The notes under the pieces were generated by a model that saw only the letters and a program-made list of their open reading frames with translations, was not told where the DNA came from and searched no databases. Both the position numbers and the translations under genes were made by a program. A DNA stretch of 64,000 nucleotides from Sphingobium sp. CR2-8 (GTDB lineage Bacteria; Pseudomonadota; Alphaproteobacteria; Sphingomonadales; Sphingomonadaceae), in contig NZ_JAYKZY010000002.1 in assembly GCF_035818615.1 (NCBI RefSeq), positions 3,226,501 to 3,290,500 on the forward strand, read 5' to 3'. Shown here piece by piece: positions 25,736-35,441 of the stretch; the stretch's first letter is position 1, and each line of letters starts with the position of its first letter.

Positions 25736-25768
25736 AAGAGGCGGCTTCCCATGGAGGCCGCCTCTTTT
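25736..25768 (+). terminator. Terminator of ssb
   Basis: AAGAGGCGGC and GCCGCCTCTT form a 10-bp stem around TTCCCATGGAG, followed by a T run (TTTTAT). Confidence 0.85.
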
Positions 25769-25803
25769 ATTGATCGATCCGATCGGTCCGTCTGAACGGG
25801 ACG

Positions 25804-25977
25804 ATGCGTGAGACAAAGGGCACCGGCGCGCCCATATCGATCCGCATGACAAAGCTTGAAAACGCCATCGCCGTGCCGGTTCGGCAGATCGTTCACCCCG
25901 TCGAACTGGCGATCGGCGGCGCCATCGCCCTGTCGGGACTCGCGCTGCTGATCGGGCGGTTGCTACCCGCCTTCTGA
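25804..25977 (+). CDS. Possible 57-aa membrane peptide
   Basis: A short frame of 57 codons from ATG 25804 (or 43 codons from ATG 25846). It ends in one convincing hydrophobic helix, PVELAIGGAIALSGLALLIGRL. Unrecognised. It lies between the ssb terminator and a repeat hairpin before galU. The single membrane helix and ordinary codon use make it plausible, but no ribosome binding site is strong. Confidence 0.35.
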   Translation: MRETKGTGAPISIRMTKLENAIAVPVRQIVHPVELAIGGAIALSGLALLIGRLLPAF

Positions 25978-26006
25978 CAGCAGTCGCTGCATAAGAAATT
26001 GGGCAC

Positions 26007-26030
26007 GTACCCCAGCCTTCGCCGGGGCAC
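26007..26030. repeat. C4/G4 intergenic hairpin near galU end
   Basis: GTACCCCAGCCTTCGCCGGGGCAC contains the core CCCC-N10-GGGG with an internal GCCTTCGCC. It is the same kind of single-hairpin intergenic repeat as at 20111-20128, and it lies ten bases beyond the galU stop codon. Confidence 0.55.
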
Positions 26031-26039
26031 TGCCTGCTT

Positions 26040-26915
26040 TCAGCGGGCTAGTTCTTCCGTCGCGAAAGCGCGGATATGGTCGCCCAGCCCCTCGCGCTCC
26101 AGCGCCAGCGCCAGATTGGCCTCGATATAGCCGGCCTTGGACCCGCAATCGAAGCGACGTCCCTCGAACGTGACGCCATGGAAGGCCTGCTGCCCGATCA
26201 TCTGCGCCATGGCGTCGGTCAACTGGATCTCGCCGCCTGCGCCCTTTTCCTGCGTTTCCAGGATCTTCATCACTTCGGGCTGGAGAATATAGCGGCCCGG
26301 CACGATCAGGTTGGACGGCGCCGTGCCCGGCGCGGGCTTTTCGACCAGCCCCTTCACTTCCGTCAGCGCGCCATCGCGCGCGCCCGGATCGATCACGCCA
26401 TAGTTGGGCGTCTGATCGGCCGGAATTTCCAGTGCGCAGACCAGATTGCCGCCCACCTTTTCATAGGCGTCGACCATCTGCTTCATGCAGCCATTGCCAC
26501 TCTGCCCCTTCATGAACTCGTCGGGCAGCAGGATGGCGAAGGGTTCGTCGCCGATGATGTCGCGGGCGACCCAGATGGCATGGCCCAGGCCCAGCGGCTC
26601 CTGCTGGCGCAGGAACACGGCATGGCCGGGCGAAAGACGCGTGCCGTCTAGCGCGGACAGATCCTTCCCCCGTTCGCGCTGGGTGGCTTCCGCCTCATAG
26701 GCGATGTCGAAATAATCCTCGATCGCGCCCTTGCCGCGCCCGGTGACGAAGATCATCTGCTCGATCCCCGCCTCGCGCGCTTCGTCAACGGCATATTGGA
26801 TCAGCGGACGGTCGACGACGGGCAGCAATTCCTTGGGCACCGCCTTCGTCGCGGGCAGGAAGCGCGTGCCGAGGCCCGCGACAGGGAAAATGGCTTTACG
26901 AATCGGCTTAGTCAA
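26040..26915 (-). CDS. galU: UTP-glucose-1-phosphate uridylyltransferase
   Basis: 291 aa from a TTG start at 26913-26915, which has AGGGGAT upstream. The frame stays open to 26966, but that leader is not conserved-looking. Nucleotidyltransferase motifs are AIFPVAGLGTRFLPATKAVPKELLPVVDRPLIQ, then ILLPDEF near the middle and EIQLTDAM toward the end. It makes UDP-glucose for surface polysaccharides. Monocistronic on present evidence. Confidence 0.95.
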   Translation of the reverse strand: MTKPIRKAIFPVAGLGTRFLPATKAVPKELLPVVDRPLIQYAVDEAREAGIEQMIFVTGRGKGAIEDYFDIAYEAEATQRERGKDLSALDGTRLSPGHAVFLRQQEPLGLGHAIWVARDIIGDEPFAILLPDEFMKGQSGNGCMKQMVDAYEKVGGNLVCALEIPADQTPNYGVIDPGARDGALTEVKGLVEKPAPGTAPSNLIVPGRYILQPEVMKILETQEKGAGGEIQLTDAMAQMIGQQAFHGVTFEGRRFDCGSKAGYIEANLALALEREGLGDHIRAFATEELAR

Positions 26916-26996
26916 AGTCTGGATCCCCTTTTCGCTTGCGCGACCGGCCACTGGATCGCTGCACATGCGAGAAAGGTCAAGGGCCGCGCGCGGCGA

Positions 26997-27464
26997 TCAG
27001 ACCGCGAGCAGGCGATTGGCCACGACTTCCAGGGCTGCGATCTCGCTCTCGAGATGCTCCAGCGCAATATGCTGCAAATTGTTCCGCCCGTCGCGACAGG
27101 TGAAGCCGCCCGGTTCGGGCTGGTGGAAGCCCTGGATGATCAGCCCGCGGAAACGGTCGATCCGCTGCATGGCCCGTTCTATGTCCGCAATTTCGGTAAG
27201 GGCGCTGGCGTTGCGCCGGTCGCGCATCGCCACCATCGTGCGCAATTCGGTCATCAGCTTGTTCATGCTGGGCCGCGTCCGCGCGCCCACCGTCCGCACG
27301 TCGCCCATGGCTTCGCGCAATTGCGATATCTTCGTTTCCAGGCTTTGTTCGAGCATGGTCCAGGCGCACACCAGCCTGCCCACCGCACACAGCAACGCTG
27401 CATCTTCCGGCGTATAGTCCGAAACCGTCTTCATATTCATGTCAGAAACCAGATACACACCCAC
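26997..27464 (-). CDS. Conserved-looking hypothetical helical protein
   Basis: 155 aa, unrecognised. It is almost entirely helical with WTMLEQSLETKISQLREAMG and IERAMQRIDRFRGLIIQGF, and it ends LEVVANRLLAV. It looks like a compact soluble helical bundle. No signal or membrane segment and no catalytic motif is visible. The frame starts GTG at 27464, with ATG 27440 and 27434 as alternatives. It is on the same strand as galU and upstream of it, with 81 bp between, so co-transcription is possible but function cannot be inferred. Confidence 0.65.
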   Translation of the reverse strand: MGVYLVSDMNMKTVSDYTPEDAALLCAVGRLVCAWTMLEQSLETKISQLREAMGDVRTVGARTRPSMNKLMTELRTMVAMRDRRNASALTEIADIERAMQRIDRFRGLIIQGFHQPEPGGFTCRDGRNNLQHIALEHLESEIAALEVVANRLLAV

Positions 27465-27603
27465 GCCCCGATACTCCCTAAGCGTGCCGAGCCTGCACGG
27501 TTAACGGGAAAAAAGGCCAGACATGCCGTCATCGCTCCTCCCGCAAGGGGCACGGATCATCGGGGGACGTGCATAATCGACGGCGAGCCGTGCGGGCGAA
27601 GGG

Positions 27604-27777
27604 TCAGAAATCTATCGCGATTCCCTTTCGTTCCCAGTCGCCATAGCGCACCGGGCTGAGCTCTTCCTGATGGCGCGAGGGCGCGTCGGGCGCGTCGCCC
27701 TGCGGCACCGGCGGGCTTTTGGACAGGTGCGCGGGCGGCTTCACATGCGCCGGGCGTTTGCCGTTGAACGTTCCCAT
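27604..27777 (-). CDS. SdhAF4 homolog (DUF1674), succinate dehydrogenase assembly factor
   Basis: 57 aa, shorter than most annotation cut-offs. It begins [18 protein letters not shown]. It ends with the diagnostic DUF1674/SdhAF4 block [17 protein letters not shown] (residues 41-57). In mitochondria SdhAF4 protects and matures the FAD-bearing SdhA subunit, and alphaproteobacteria carry the ancestral form. The start ATG is at 27775-27777. It lies in the gap between a hypothetical gene and the divergent htpX. No sdh genes are in the window. Confidence 0.88.
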   Translation of the reverse strand: MGTFNGKRPAHVKPPAHLSKSPPVPQGDAPDAPSRHQEELSPVRYGDWERKGIAIDF

Positions 27778-27867
27778 GAAAGCGGCCTTTCGATTTGCGA
27801 ACGGGGTCGATCCACCCCATATTCCATGAATTACCCGCTATCTGGGCCGCGAAGGAGGCAAGTGCAA

Positions 27868-28797
27868 GTGAACGGGATGAAGACAGCGATGCTGCTGGCG
27901 GCGCTGACGGCGCTGTTCATGGCGCTGGGCTATACGCTGGGCGGCAGCGGCGGGGCCGTCATCGCGCTGCTGGCGGCGGCGGGCATGAACCTCTTCACCT
28001 TCTGGAACGCCGACAAGATCGTGCTTCGCATGCATGACGCGCGGGAGGTCGATGCGCACAGCGCGCCCGACTTCTACAATCTGGTCCGCGACCTGGCGCA
28101 GCGCGCGCACTTGCCGATGCCGCGCGTCTATATCATCGACCAGGACGCGCCCAACGCCTTCGCCACCGGCCGCAATCCGGAAAACGCCGCCGTCGCCGCC
28201 ACCAGCGGCCTGCTGGCAATGCTGAGCCGCGAGGAGGTGGCAGGCGTGATGGCGCATGAACTGGGCCATGTGAAGCATCGCGATACGCTCATCATGACGA
28301 TGGTCGCCACGATCGCGGGCGCGATTGCGATGCTGGCCAATTTCGGCCTCTTCTTTCGCGGTGGCGATCGGGAGGGGCATGGCAATATGATCGCCAGCCT
28401 GATGGCGGTGATCGTCGCGCCCTTCGCCGCGATGATCGTGCAGATGGCGATCAGCCGCACCCGCGAATATGGCGCCGATCGCGCCGGGGCGGAAATCAGC
28501 GGCAATCCCCATGCGCTGGCCTCCGCCCTTGCAAAGATTGCGGGGCAGGCTGAGCGCATCCCCAATCCGGTGGCGCAGCGTAATCCGGCCACCGCGCAGC
28601 TCTATATCGTGCCGACCCATGTCAGCGAACTCTTCTCCACCCATCCCGCGACCGAAAAGCGCATCGCCGCCTTGCAGGATATGGCGGCGGACATGGGCGC
28701 GCCCATGATGACGGCCGCGCCCCGCGCATCGGCGCTTTCGCCCGTCAGCGCGCCAAAGCGCCGCCGCAGCGCGCTGGACCCGCATGGGCGCGGCTGA
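27868..28797 (+). CDS. htpX: HtpX membrane zinc metalloprotease
   Basis: 309 aa from GTG 27868, chosen because GAAGGAGG lies nine bases upstream; ATG 27877 is an alternative. Membrane helices lie near residues 5-22 and 28-46. The zinc motif HELGH is at 130-134, with [14 protein letters not shown] carrying the third ligand. It degrades damaged membrane proteins alongside FtsH. The C-terminus is extended and basic ([14 protein letters not shown]). 67 bp upstream of rsmB, possibly co-transcribed. Confidence 0.95.
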   Translation: MNGMKTAMLLAALTALFMALGYTLGGSGGAVIALLAAAGMNLFTFWNADKIVLRMHDAREVDAHSAPDFYNLVRDLAQRAHLPMPRVYIIDQDAPNAFATGRNPENAAVAATSGLLAMLSREEVAGVMAHELGHVKHRDTLIMTMVATIAGAIAMLANFGLFFRGGDREGHGNMIASLMAVIVAPFAAMIVQMAISRTREYGADRAGAEISGNPHALASALAKIAGQAERIPNPVAQRNPATAQLYIVPTHVSELFSTHPATEKRIAALQDMAADMGAPMMTAAPRASALSPVSAPKRRRSALDPHGRG

Positions 28798-28864
28798 ACC
28801 GCTCCCCCGGCCGTCTCGCACGAACGGAGGTTTCTTTTTGGCCAATTTCTCCTAGGGACGGGCG

Positions 28865-30155
28865 ATGGCCCGCAAACCCGCAATCCGCCCCGAAGATGTC
28901 CCCGGCCTTCCCGCCCGCCGCGCGGCGCTCAAACTGCTCGATGCGGTGCTGCGCCGGGGCGATCCGCTGGAACTGGCGCTGCATGGCGCGGCGCAGGGCC
29001 TGCCCCCGCCGATCGCGCGCTGGTCCACGCCATCGCCGCCGAAACGCTGCGCCACCTGCCCGATCTCGACGCGCTGATCGACGGCGCGACCCAACAGATC
29101 CTGCCGCCCGACGCGAAGGCGCGGATGGTGCTGCGCATCGCGCTCATACAGACGCTGGTGCTCGACACCCCGGCCCATGCCGCCATCGCCACGGCGTTGC
29201 CGCTGGTCGACGGCGGGCCGCGCAAGCTGGTCCATGGCGTATTCGGCACGGTGACGCGCGGCGAACCCACGCTGCCCGTCCCCCGACCCTGCCTGCCCAA
29301 GTCGCCGAACGCTGGAGCGCGCAATGGGGCGAAGCGATGCCGCAGGCCGCCGCCCATGCCTATGCCATCCGGCCGCCGGTCGACATCAGCCTGCGCGACC
29401 CTAATGAGACAGCGAAGTGGACAGCTGAACTAAACGGCACGTCCTTCGCGCCGGGCCATGTGCGACTGCCCGACAGCGTGGCCATCCCGACCCTGCCCGG
29501 CTTTGCCGAAGGGGCCTGGTGGGTGCAGGATGTCGCCGCATCCTGCGCCGCGCGGCTGTTGGGACCGGGCGAGGGCCGCCACGTGCTGGACCTGTGCGCC
29601 GCGCCGGGCGGCAAGGCGATGCAACTGGCGGCGGCGGGCTGGCGCGTCACCGCGATCGACCAGTCAAAGAAGCGTCTGGAGCGCATGCGCGAAAATCTGG
29701 CGCGCACCGCCCTGACTGCCGATGTGCTGGCGGCGGACCTGCGCCAGTGGCAGCCGGACGCGCCGGTCGACGCGATCCTGCTCGACGCGCCCTGCACCGC
29801 GACCGGCATCTACCGCCGCCATCCCGACGTGCTGCACCGCATCGGCCCGCGCCAGATCGCCGAACTCGCCGAATTGCAGGGCGAACTGCTGGCCCGCGCC
29901 GCCGACTGGCTGAAGCCGGGTGGCCGCATCATCTACGCCACCTGTTCGCTGGAACGCGCCGAGGGCGAGGATCAGGTCGACCGCTTCCTGGCCGCACGGC
30001 CCGACTTCGCGCTGATCCCCGCCGAACCGGCCGAACTGCCGGACGGGATCGCCCCCACGCAGCAGGGCTGGCTGCGCACCCTGCCTGACACGCTGGCCGC
30101 GCAGGGCGGCGCCGACGGTTTCTTCATCGCGCGGCTTGCAAAAAGGGCGAACTAA
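28865..30155 (+). pseudogene. rsmB: rRNA (cytosine-C5) methyltransferase RsmB, two frameshifts
   Basis: Three consecutive frames give one RsmB. Frame 1 (28865-about 29007) encodes MARKPAIRPEDVPGLPARRAALKLLDAV. Frame 2 (about 29008-29284) encodes DRALVHAIAAETLRHLPDLD and continues to RKLVHGVFGTVTRGEP. Frame 3 (to 30155) has LPAQVAERWSAQW, the SAM site DLCAAPGGKAMQL, the motif IV DAPCTATG, and ATCSLE with the catalytic Cys. Both breaks are at runs of five C (29003-29007 and 29280-29284), and one extra C at each restores a 430-codon gene. RsmB makes m5C967 in 16S rRNA. Either sequence errors or a true lesion; the former is more likely because the rest is well kept. Confidence 0.9.
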
Positions 30156-30206
30156 GCCTTAACCATAAAGGACTTAGAGAGGCTCTCCCCGCGTGAAAGG
30201 TGGCCT

Positions 30207-30698
30207 ATGCGTCCGATCGAGCCTCTTCCCCTGCACCATAGCTGGCCGCTCTACGATCTGCGCGAACATCTCGCCCCGGTCCTGCTCGATTCCAGCATCG
30301 CGCGCAACGACGCCGCGCTGGCCGAGCGGGGGCTGGGCCTGTGGCATTGCGACCTGACCGATAACAGCATCAGCTGGACCGCAGGGGTCTATGACATATT
30401 CGGGCTGGAGCGGGACAGCGACATATCCCGGCCGCTCTCCGTCTCGCTCTATGCGCCGGAGTCGCGCGACGCGATGGAGCGGCTGCGCGCCTATGCCATT
30501 CAGCACCGGCGCGGCTTCACCCTGGACGTCGACATCAACCAGATCGACGGCGCGGGCCAGTGCGCGATGCGGCTGATCGCCGCGCCGGTGCTGGACGATG
30601 ACGGCGCGGTCGTGGGCCTGCATGGCGTCAAACAGTTGCTGCCGCGCGGCGCGCCCGCTTCCCGGCGGCTGGACCCCACGATTTTCGTGATGCTCTGA
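30207..30698 (+). CDS. Single PAS-domain protein
   Basis: 163 aa. The region from about 40 to 145 looks like a PAS_3-type fold: LGLWHCDLTDNSISWTAGVYDIFGLERD, then SLYAPESRDAMERLRAYAIQHRRGFTLDVDI, ending with RLIAAPVLDDDGAVVGLHGVKQ. There is no kinase, GGDEF or DNA-binding domain, so it would act as a stand-alone sensor or adaptor. Ligand unknown. 51 bp after rsmB; a short imperfect hairpin (CTAAG...CTTAG near 30154-30177) lies between. Confidence 0.8.
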   Translation: MRPIEPLPLHHSWPLYDLREHLAPVLLDSSIARNDAALAERGLGLWHCDLTDNSISWTAGVYDIFGLERDSDISRPLSVSLYAPESRDAMERLRAYAIQHRRGFTLDVDINQIDGAGQCAMRLIAAPVLDDDGAVVGLHGVKQLLPRGAPASRRLDPTIFVML

Positions 30699-30787
30699 CC
30701 CGGTCGCGCGGGTCATCGACAAAGATCGCGACTCGCCTGCAAATCTCCGTTGCCCTCGCCCCCGGCCGCGATTAAGGCGAACGGTTA

Positions 30788-31450
30788 ATGACCCGTTCCA
30801 TTCTCATCTCGCCCTCCATCCTCTCCGCCGACTTCGCCCGCCTGGGCGAAGAGGTGCGCGCCATCGACGCCGCAGGCTGCGACTGGGTGCATATCGATGT
30901 CATGGACGGCCATTTCGTGCCCAACATCACCATCGGCCCGGCCGTGGTGAAGGCGCTGCGCCCACATACGACCAAGATTTTCGACGTCCATCTGATGATC
31001 TCTCCGGTCGATCAATATCTCGAAGCCTTCGTGGCGGCCGGGTCCGACATCATCACCGTCCATCCCGAAGCCGGGCCGCACATCCACCGCACCGTCCAGC
31101 ATATCAAGTCGCTGGGCGTGAAGGCGGGCGTGGTGCTGAATCCCGGCACCCCGGCCAAGATGCTCGACTATCTGATCGACGACGTCGACCTGATCCTGGT
31201 GATGAGCGTCAACCCCGGTTTCGGCGGGCAGAGCTTCATCGAGAACCAGCTGCGCAAGATCGAATCGATCCGCAAGATGATCGACAAGACTGGCCGGGAC
31301 ATCCACCTCCAGGTCGATGGCGGCATCGATTTCACCACCGCGCCCAAGGCGATCGACGCGGGCGCCGACGTGCTGGTGGCGGGCACCGCCACGTTCCGCG
31401 GCGGCCAGCCAGCCTATGCCGACAATATCCGGAAGCTGCGGGGCGGGTGA
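30788..31450 (+). CDS. rpe: Ribulose-phosphate 3-epimerase
   Basis: 220 aa TIM barrel. [35 protein letters not shown] with the metal-binding His and Asp, FDVHLMI, and [12 protein letters not shown] near the middle are all diagnostic. [13 protein letters not shown] follows near the end. It interconverts ribulose-5-P and xylulose-5-P. Its stop overlaps the GTG start of the following heparinase-family gene (GTGA at 31447-31450). Confidence 0.96.
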   Translation: MTRSILISPSILSADFARLGEEVRAIDAAGCDWVHIDVMDGHFVPNITIGPAVVKALRPHTTKIFDVHLMISPVDQYLEAFVAAGSDIITVHPEAGPHIHRTVQHIKSLGVKAGVVLNPGTPAKMLDYLIDDVDLILVMSVNPGFGGQSFIENQLRKIESIRKMIDKTGRDIHLQVDGGIDFTTAPKAIDAGADVLVAGTATFRGGQPAYADNIRKLRGG

Positions 31451-33212
31451 ACGGCCCCCGGCGCATCCCGACCCGCTCCACGCCCGACGCCGCCCCGGAG
31501 ACTGGCGACGATGGCATAGAGCAGGGCAAGCGGCTCATCCGCGTCGCGGATGACAAGGGGCTGTCGCTGGCGCAGAAGATTGCCAACCAATTTTATCTGC
31601 TCAGCTGGAAGACGCCGATCCACGGGCGCAAGCTGCGCGGCAAATATCCCCTGAAGCTGCTGGCGGTGCCCGACGACGAGATCGCGGGCGACGCCCGTGC
31701 CGGCGCGGCGATCCGCGCGGGCTATTTCCTGTTGCGCGGGCAGAAGGTGGCGATCGACACGCTCGATTTCGCCCGGCCATCGGTCGGCCCCGCCTTCTCG
31801 GACTATCTGCACGGCTTTCGCTGGTTGCGCGACCTGTCCAGCGCCGCGTCGCGCGAACAGGGTGCGCCGATCGCCGAAACCGTGATGCGCAAATGGCTGA
31901 GCGTCCATGCCGAAACGCCCAGCGAACCCGCGTGGCGCGCGGACAATGCGGGCTGGCGGCTGCTGTTCTGGACCGCCCATGCGCCGCTGATCCTCTCGTC
32001 CAGCGACCTGGTCTATCGCTCGCTGGTGCTCAACTGCATCGCGCGGACCGCGCGCCATCTGGACCGCAGCGCCGACAAGGCGCCGATGGGCCTGCCCCGG
32101 CTCGTCGCCTGGTGCGGGATCGTCGCCGCCGCGCTGCTGATCCCGGGCGGGGGGCCGCGCAAGCTGTTCGGCGAAGCGGGCCTCAAGCGGGCGATCGACA
32201 GCGGTTTCCACCCCGATGGCGGCATCGTGTCGCGATCCCCGCTGGCGCAGACGGAGGCGGTGATGCTGCTGTCCATGCTGCGCGCGGTCTATGACGTGCG
32301 GCGCGAACCTCCCCCGCCTGCCTGACCGAAGGGCTTGCCCGCGCGGTCCCGGCGCTGCTGGGGCTTACGCATGGCGATGGCGGCCTTGGCAGCTGGCAGG
32401 GCGCAGGCGCGATCGCGCCGGAAACCGTCGCGGCGGTGATCGCGGCCAGCCGGGTGCGCGCCCGGCCGCTGCGGCAGGCGCGCGACTGGGGCTATCAGCG
32501 GATCGCGGCCGGATCGACCGTGGTGCAGATCGACGCCGCCCCGCCACCGGTCGCACGCCTCGCCGAAGCGGGGTGCGCCTCCACTGGCGCGATCGAGATC
32601 AGCGACGGGCCGCTGCGCCTGGTCGTCAATTGCGGCGGCGCGGCGCTGGAGGGCGCATGGATACCCCGCGACCTGGCGCAGGGGCTGCGCACCACGGCCG
32701 CGCACAGCACATTGGTGCTGAGCGACAATAATTCGACCGCCTTGCTGCCCGACGGGACGCTGGGCAAGGGCGTGACCGAAGTCGAGCTGAACCGGCAGGA
32801 GCTGGACAATGGCAGTCGCCTCGACCTCTCCCACGACGGCTATGTCCGGCGCATGGGCTATGTCCACCGCCGCCTGCTGATGATGAATGGCGACGGCAAG
32901 GAAATCCGGGGCGAGGATATGCTGACTCCGGCCGAACGCCGCCGCAAGCCTGCCAAACAGCCGGTGCAGCTGCGCTTCCATCTGGCGCCCGGCGTCGAGC
33001 CGACGCTGACCGCCGACAATATGGGCGCGCTGCTGCGCATCGATCTGGGCGCACTCTGGCAGTTCCGTACCGGCGCGGGCGTATTGAGCGTCGAGGATAG
33101 CCTGTGGGTCGACGCCGACGGCCGCCCGCATCCGACCAAGCAACTGGTGGTGACGGGCGAAGCGCTGCCCGGCGGGTCGAGCATCGGCTGGATCTTCAAG
33201 CGCGTCGGGTGA
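31447..33212 (+). pseudogene. Heparinase II/III-family protein, one frameshift
   Basis: Two frames join into a 588-codon gene. The first (31447-about 32315) is the helical toroid part with GPAFSDYLHGFRWLRDLSSA and AGWRLLFWTAHAPLILSS. The second (to 33212) holds the beta-rich C-terminal domain with LVVNCGGAALEG, TTAAHSTLVLSDNNS and VRRMGYVHRRLLMM. The break is at a run of five C (32311-32315), and a sixth C restores the frame. The family includes polysaccharide lyases and envelope-associated proteins. Substrate here is unknown. Start GTG overlaps the rpe stop; purH follows after a REPIN-like repeat. Confidence 0.82.
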
Positions 33213-33240
33213 CGGGTAAAAGGGTGATGGCGGTCCTAAG

Positions 33241-33360
33241 CCCCTCCCTTTTAGGGAGGGGTTGGGGTGGGTAGTGAGCGCAGCGAACTCCAGCCCAACA
33301 TAGAGTAGAGCGCCGCTTGCGCGGCGCACCCACCCCCAGCCCCTCCCTAGAAGGGAGGGG
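33241..33360. repeat. REPIN-like inverted repeat pair, GC-rich class (copy 2)
   Basis: The arms 33241-33272 (CCCCTCCCTTTTAGGGAGGG then GTTGGGGTGGGT) and 33328-33360 are inverted with about 55 bp between. The architecture and arm sequence match 6037-6163. It lies between the heparinase-family gene and purH. Confidence 0.8.
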
Positions 33361-33674
33361 AGTAGAAGAGGCGCTGTCCGATCGACAGCCACCCCACCGC
33401 CTGTCCTATTCGCGCTGCATCTGCTCTACCCTGCGACATGAAACCGCGCTTCATTCCAAGCCATACCGCCTTTTCTGCGGCACCGTCTCTCAGGCGGCGC
33501 GTCGCAGGCGCTTTGCGGACGCCACCGCCCCCTTCTGCCCGACAACGGTGTGAACTTCGCCCTGCCATGGGATGTCGTGCCGCCTGCGCGCACGGGGCTG
33601 TATTTTTGCGCCATCCCGTCTATGGGGCTGGCGCAAAGCCGTCCTGCCCTTCGCCTGTAGAAAGCGCCCGCCTC
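33361..33674. other. Unexplained 314-bp stretch before purH
   Basis: No gene is convincing here. The purH frame is open through it, but the translation is not PurH-like before ATG 33675. It contains ACAACGGTGTGAACTTCGC (33542-33560), whose last 18 bases recur at 43827-43844. The purH promoter or a small RNA could lie here. Confidence 0.4.
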
Positions 33675-35264
33675 ATGACCGACTATCCCATCAAACGCGC
33701 CCTTCTGTCCGTGTCCGACAAGGCGGGCCTCGTCGAACTGGGGCAGGCACTGGGCCAGCATGGCGTCGAACTGGTGTCGACCGGCGGCACGGCGAAGGCG
33801 CTGCGCGAAGCCGGGCTTGAGGTGAAGGATATTTCCGACCTCACCGGCTTTCCCGAAATGATGGACGGCCGCGTCAAGACGCTGCACCCCAAGGTCCATG
33901 GCGGCCTGCTCGCCGTGCGGGGCAATCCGGAGCATGTCGCGTCGATGGACGAGCATGCGATCGGCGCGATCGACCTGGTGGTCGTCAACCTCTACCCCTT
34001 CGCCGCGACCGTCGCCAAGGGCGCGGAGCGCGCGGAGATCATCGAGAATATCGATATCGGCGGCCCGTCCATGGTCCGCTCCGCCGCGAAAAATCATGAG
34101 AGCGTCGCGATCGTGACCGACCCCGCCGACTATGCCCGGCTGATCGCCGAGATGGCGGAAAAGAACGGCGCGACCAGCTACGACTTCCGCCGGATGCTGG
34201 CGGCCAAGGCCTATGCCGCCACCGCCGCCTATGATTCGATGATCGCCAGCTGGTTCGCCTTCGCCGATCAGGGCGTCGCTTTCCCCGAAACGCTCGCGGT
34301 GGCAAGCACGCTCTCCACTACGCTGCGCTACGGCGAAAACCCGCACCAGTCGGCTGCGCTCTATCTGCCCACCAGCCCGTCGGCCAACGGCATCGCACAG
34401 GCCAGCCAGATCCAGGGCAAGGAACTCTCCTACAATAATTACAACGACGCCGACGCCGCGCTGGAACTGGTCAGCGAATTTCGCGACGGCCCGCCGACCG
34501 TCGTCATCGTCAAACACGCCAACCCCTGTGGCGTGGCGACCGGCGCAACGCTGATCGAAGCCTATGAAGCCGCGCTCGCCTGCGACAGCGTGTCGGCCTT
34601 CGGCGGCATCATCGCGGTCAACCGCCCGCTCGACGGCCCCACCGCCGAAGCGATCAGCGGCATCTTCACCGAAGTCGTCGCCGCGCCCGACGCAGACGAC
34701 GACGCCAGGGCGATTTTTGCGAAGAAGAAGAATCTGCGCCTGCTGCTGACCGGCGACCTGCCCGATCCGGCGCGTCCCGGCTTGCAGATCAAGAGCATAG
34801 CGGGCGGCCTGCTGGTCCAGAGCCGCGACAATGGCCAGGTGACGCAAGACGCGTTGAAGGTCGTGACCAAGCGCGCGCCGACCGAGCAGGAACTCAAGGA
34901 CTGCCTGTTCGCCTGGACCGTGGCCAAGCATGTGAAGTCGAACGCGATCGTCTATGCCAAGGATGGCAGCACCGCGGGCGTCGGCGCAGGCCAGATGAAC
35001 CGTCTGGAATCGGCGCGCATCGCCGCGTGGAAGGCGAAGGACGCGGCTGAAAAGGCGGGCTGGGCCACCCCCCGCACGATCGGCTCGGCCGTCGCTTCCG
35101 ATGCTTTCTTCCCCTTCGCCGACGGGCTGCTGGCGGCGGTGGAAGCGGGCGCCACGGCGGTGATCCAGCCGGGCGGATCGATCCGCGACGAAGACGTGAT
35201 CGCCGCCGCCGACGAAGCGGGCCTGGCGATGGTCTTTACCGGCATGCGCCACTTCCGGCACTGA
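33675..35264 (+). CDS. purH: Bifunctional AICAR transformylase/IMP cyclohydrolase
   Basis: 529 aa. The N-terminal IMP cyclohydrolase domain has [33 protein letters not shown] and [16 protein letters not shown]. The C-terminal AICAR transformylase domain has KQLxxNN-type [18 protein letters not shown], the KHANPCGVA catalytic Lys-His, and [10 protein letters not shown] near the end. It carries out the last two steps of IMP synthesis. ATG 33675 is chosen because PurH homology begins there. A stem-loop follows the stop. Confidence 0.96.
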   Translation: MTDYPIKRALLSVSDKAGLVELGQALGQHGVELVSTGGTAKALREAGLEVKDISDLTGFPEMMDGRVKTLHPKVHGGLLAVRGNPEHVASMDEHAIGAIDLVVVNLYPFAATVAKGAERAEIIENIDIGGPSMVRSAAKNHESVAIVTDPADYARLIAEMAEKNGATSYDFRRMLAAKAYAATAAYDSMIASWFAFADQGVAFPETLAVASTLSTTLRYGENPHQSAALYLPTSPSANGIAQASQIQGKELSYNNYNDADAALELVSEFRDGPPTVVIVKHANPCGVATGATLIEAYEAALACDSVSAFGGIIAVNRPLDGPTAEAISGIFTEVVAAPDADDDARAIFAKKKNLRLLLTGDLPDPARPGLQIKSIAGGLLVQSRDNGQVTQDALKVVTKRAPTEQELKDCLFAWTVAKHVKSNAIVYAKDGSTAGVGAGQMNRLESARIAAWKAKDAAEKAGWATPRTIGSAVASDAFFPFADGLLAAVEAGATAVIQPGGSIRDEDVIAAADEAGLAMVFTGMRHFRH

Positions 35265-35273
35265 TGACGTGAT

Positions 35274-35304
35274 GCGGGTGCGAAGCTGATCCCTTCGCAC
35301 CCGC
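35274..35304 (+). terminator. Hairpin after purH
   Basis: GCGGGTGCGAAG and CTTCGCACCCGC form a perfect 12-bp stem around a seven-base loop. It is followed by AAAATAACGCTTTT rather than a clean T run, so terminator function is likely but not certain. Confidence 0.65.
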
Positions 35305-35441
35305 AAAATAACGCTTTTCAGCCAATTTTTGTCAACTGGCCTCTTTTCAACAACAGCCTGTGCGCTTATTTAGAGCGGGACCCTGTTTCCACGTCAGACG
35401 CGGGGCAGACAATCAGAACAATGTTCGACAGGAGATACAGG

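Noticed and set aside
28990..29300. Programmed ribosomal frameshifting in rsmB
   Set aside because: Both sites need the same missing C, no slippery heptamer with a downstream structure is evident, and RsmB is not known to use recoding. A sequence error or mutation is simpler.
33438..33674. An N-terminal extension of PurH of 79 residues
   Set aside because: The extra residues are Arg/Pro/Ala-rich and unlike PurH. The conserved start is [15 protein letters not shown] at 33675.
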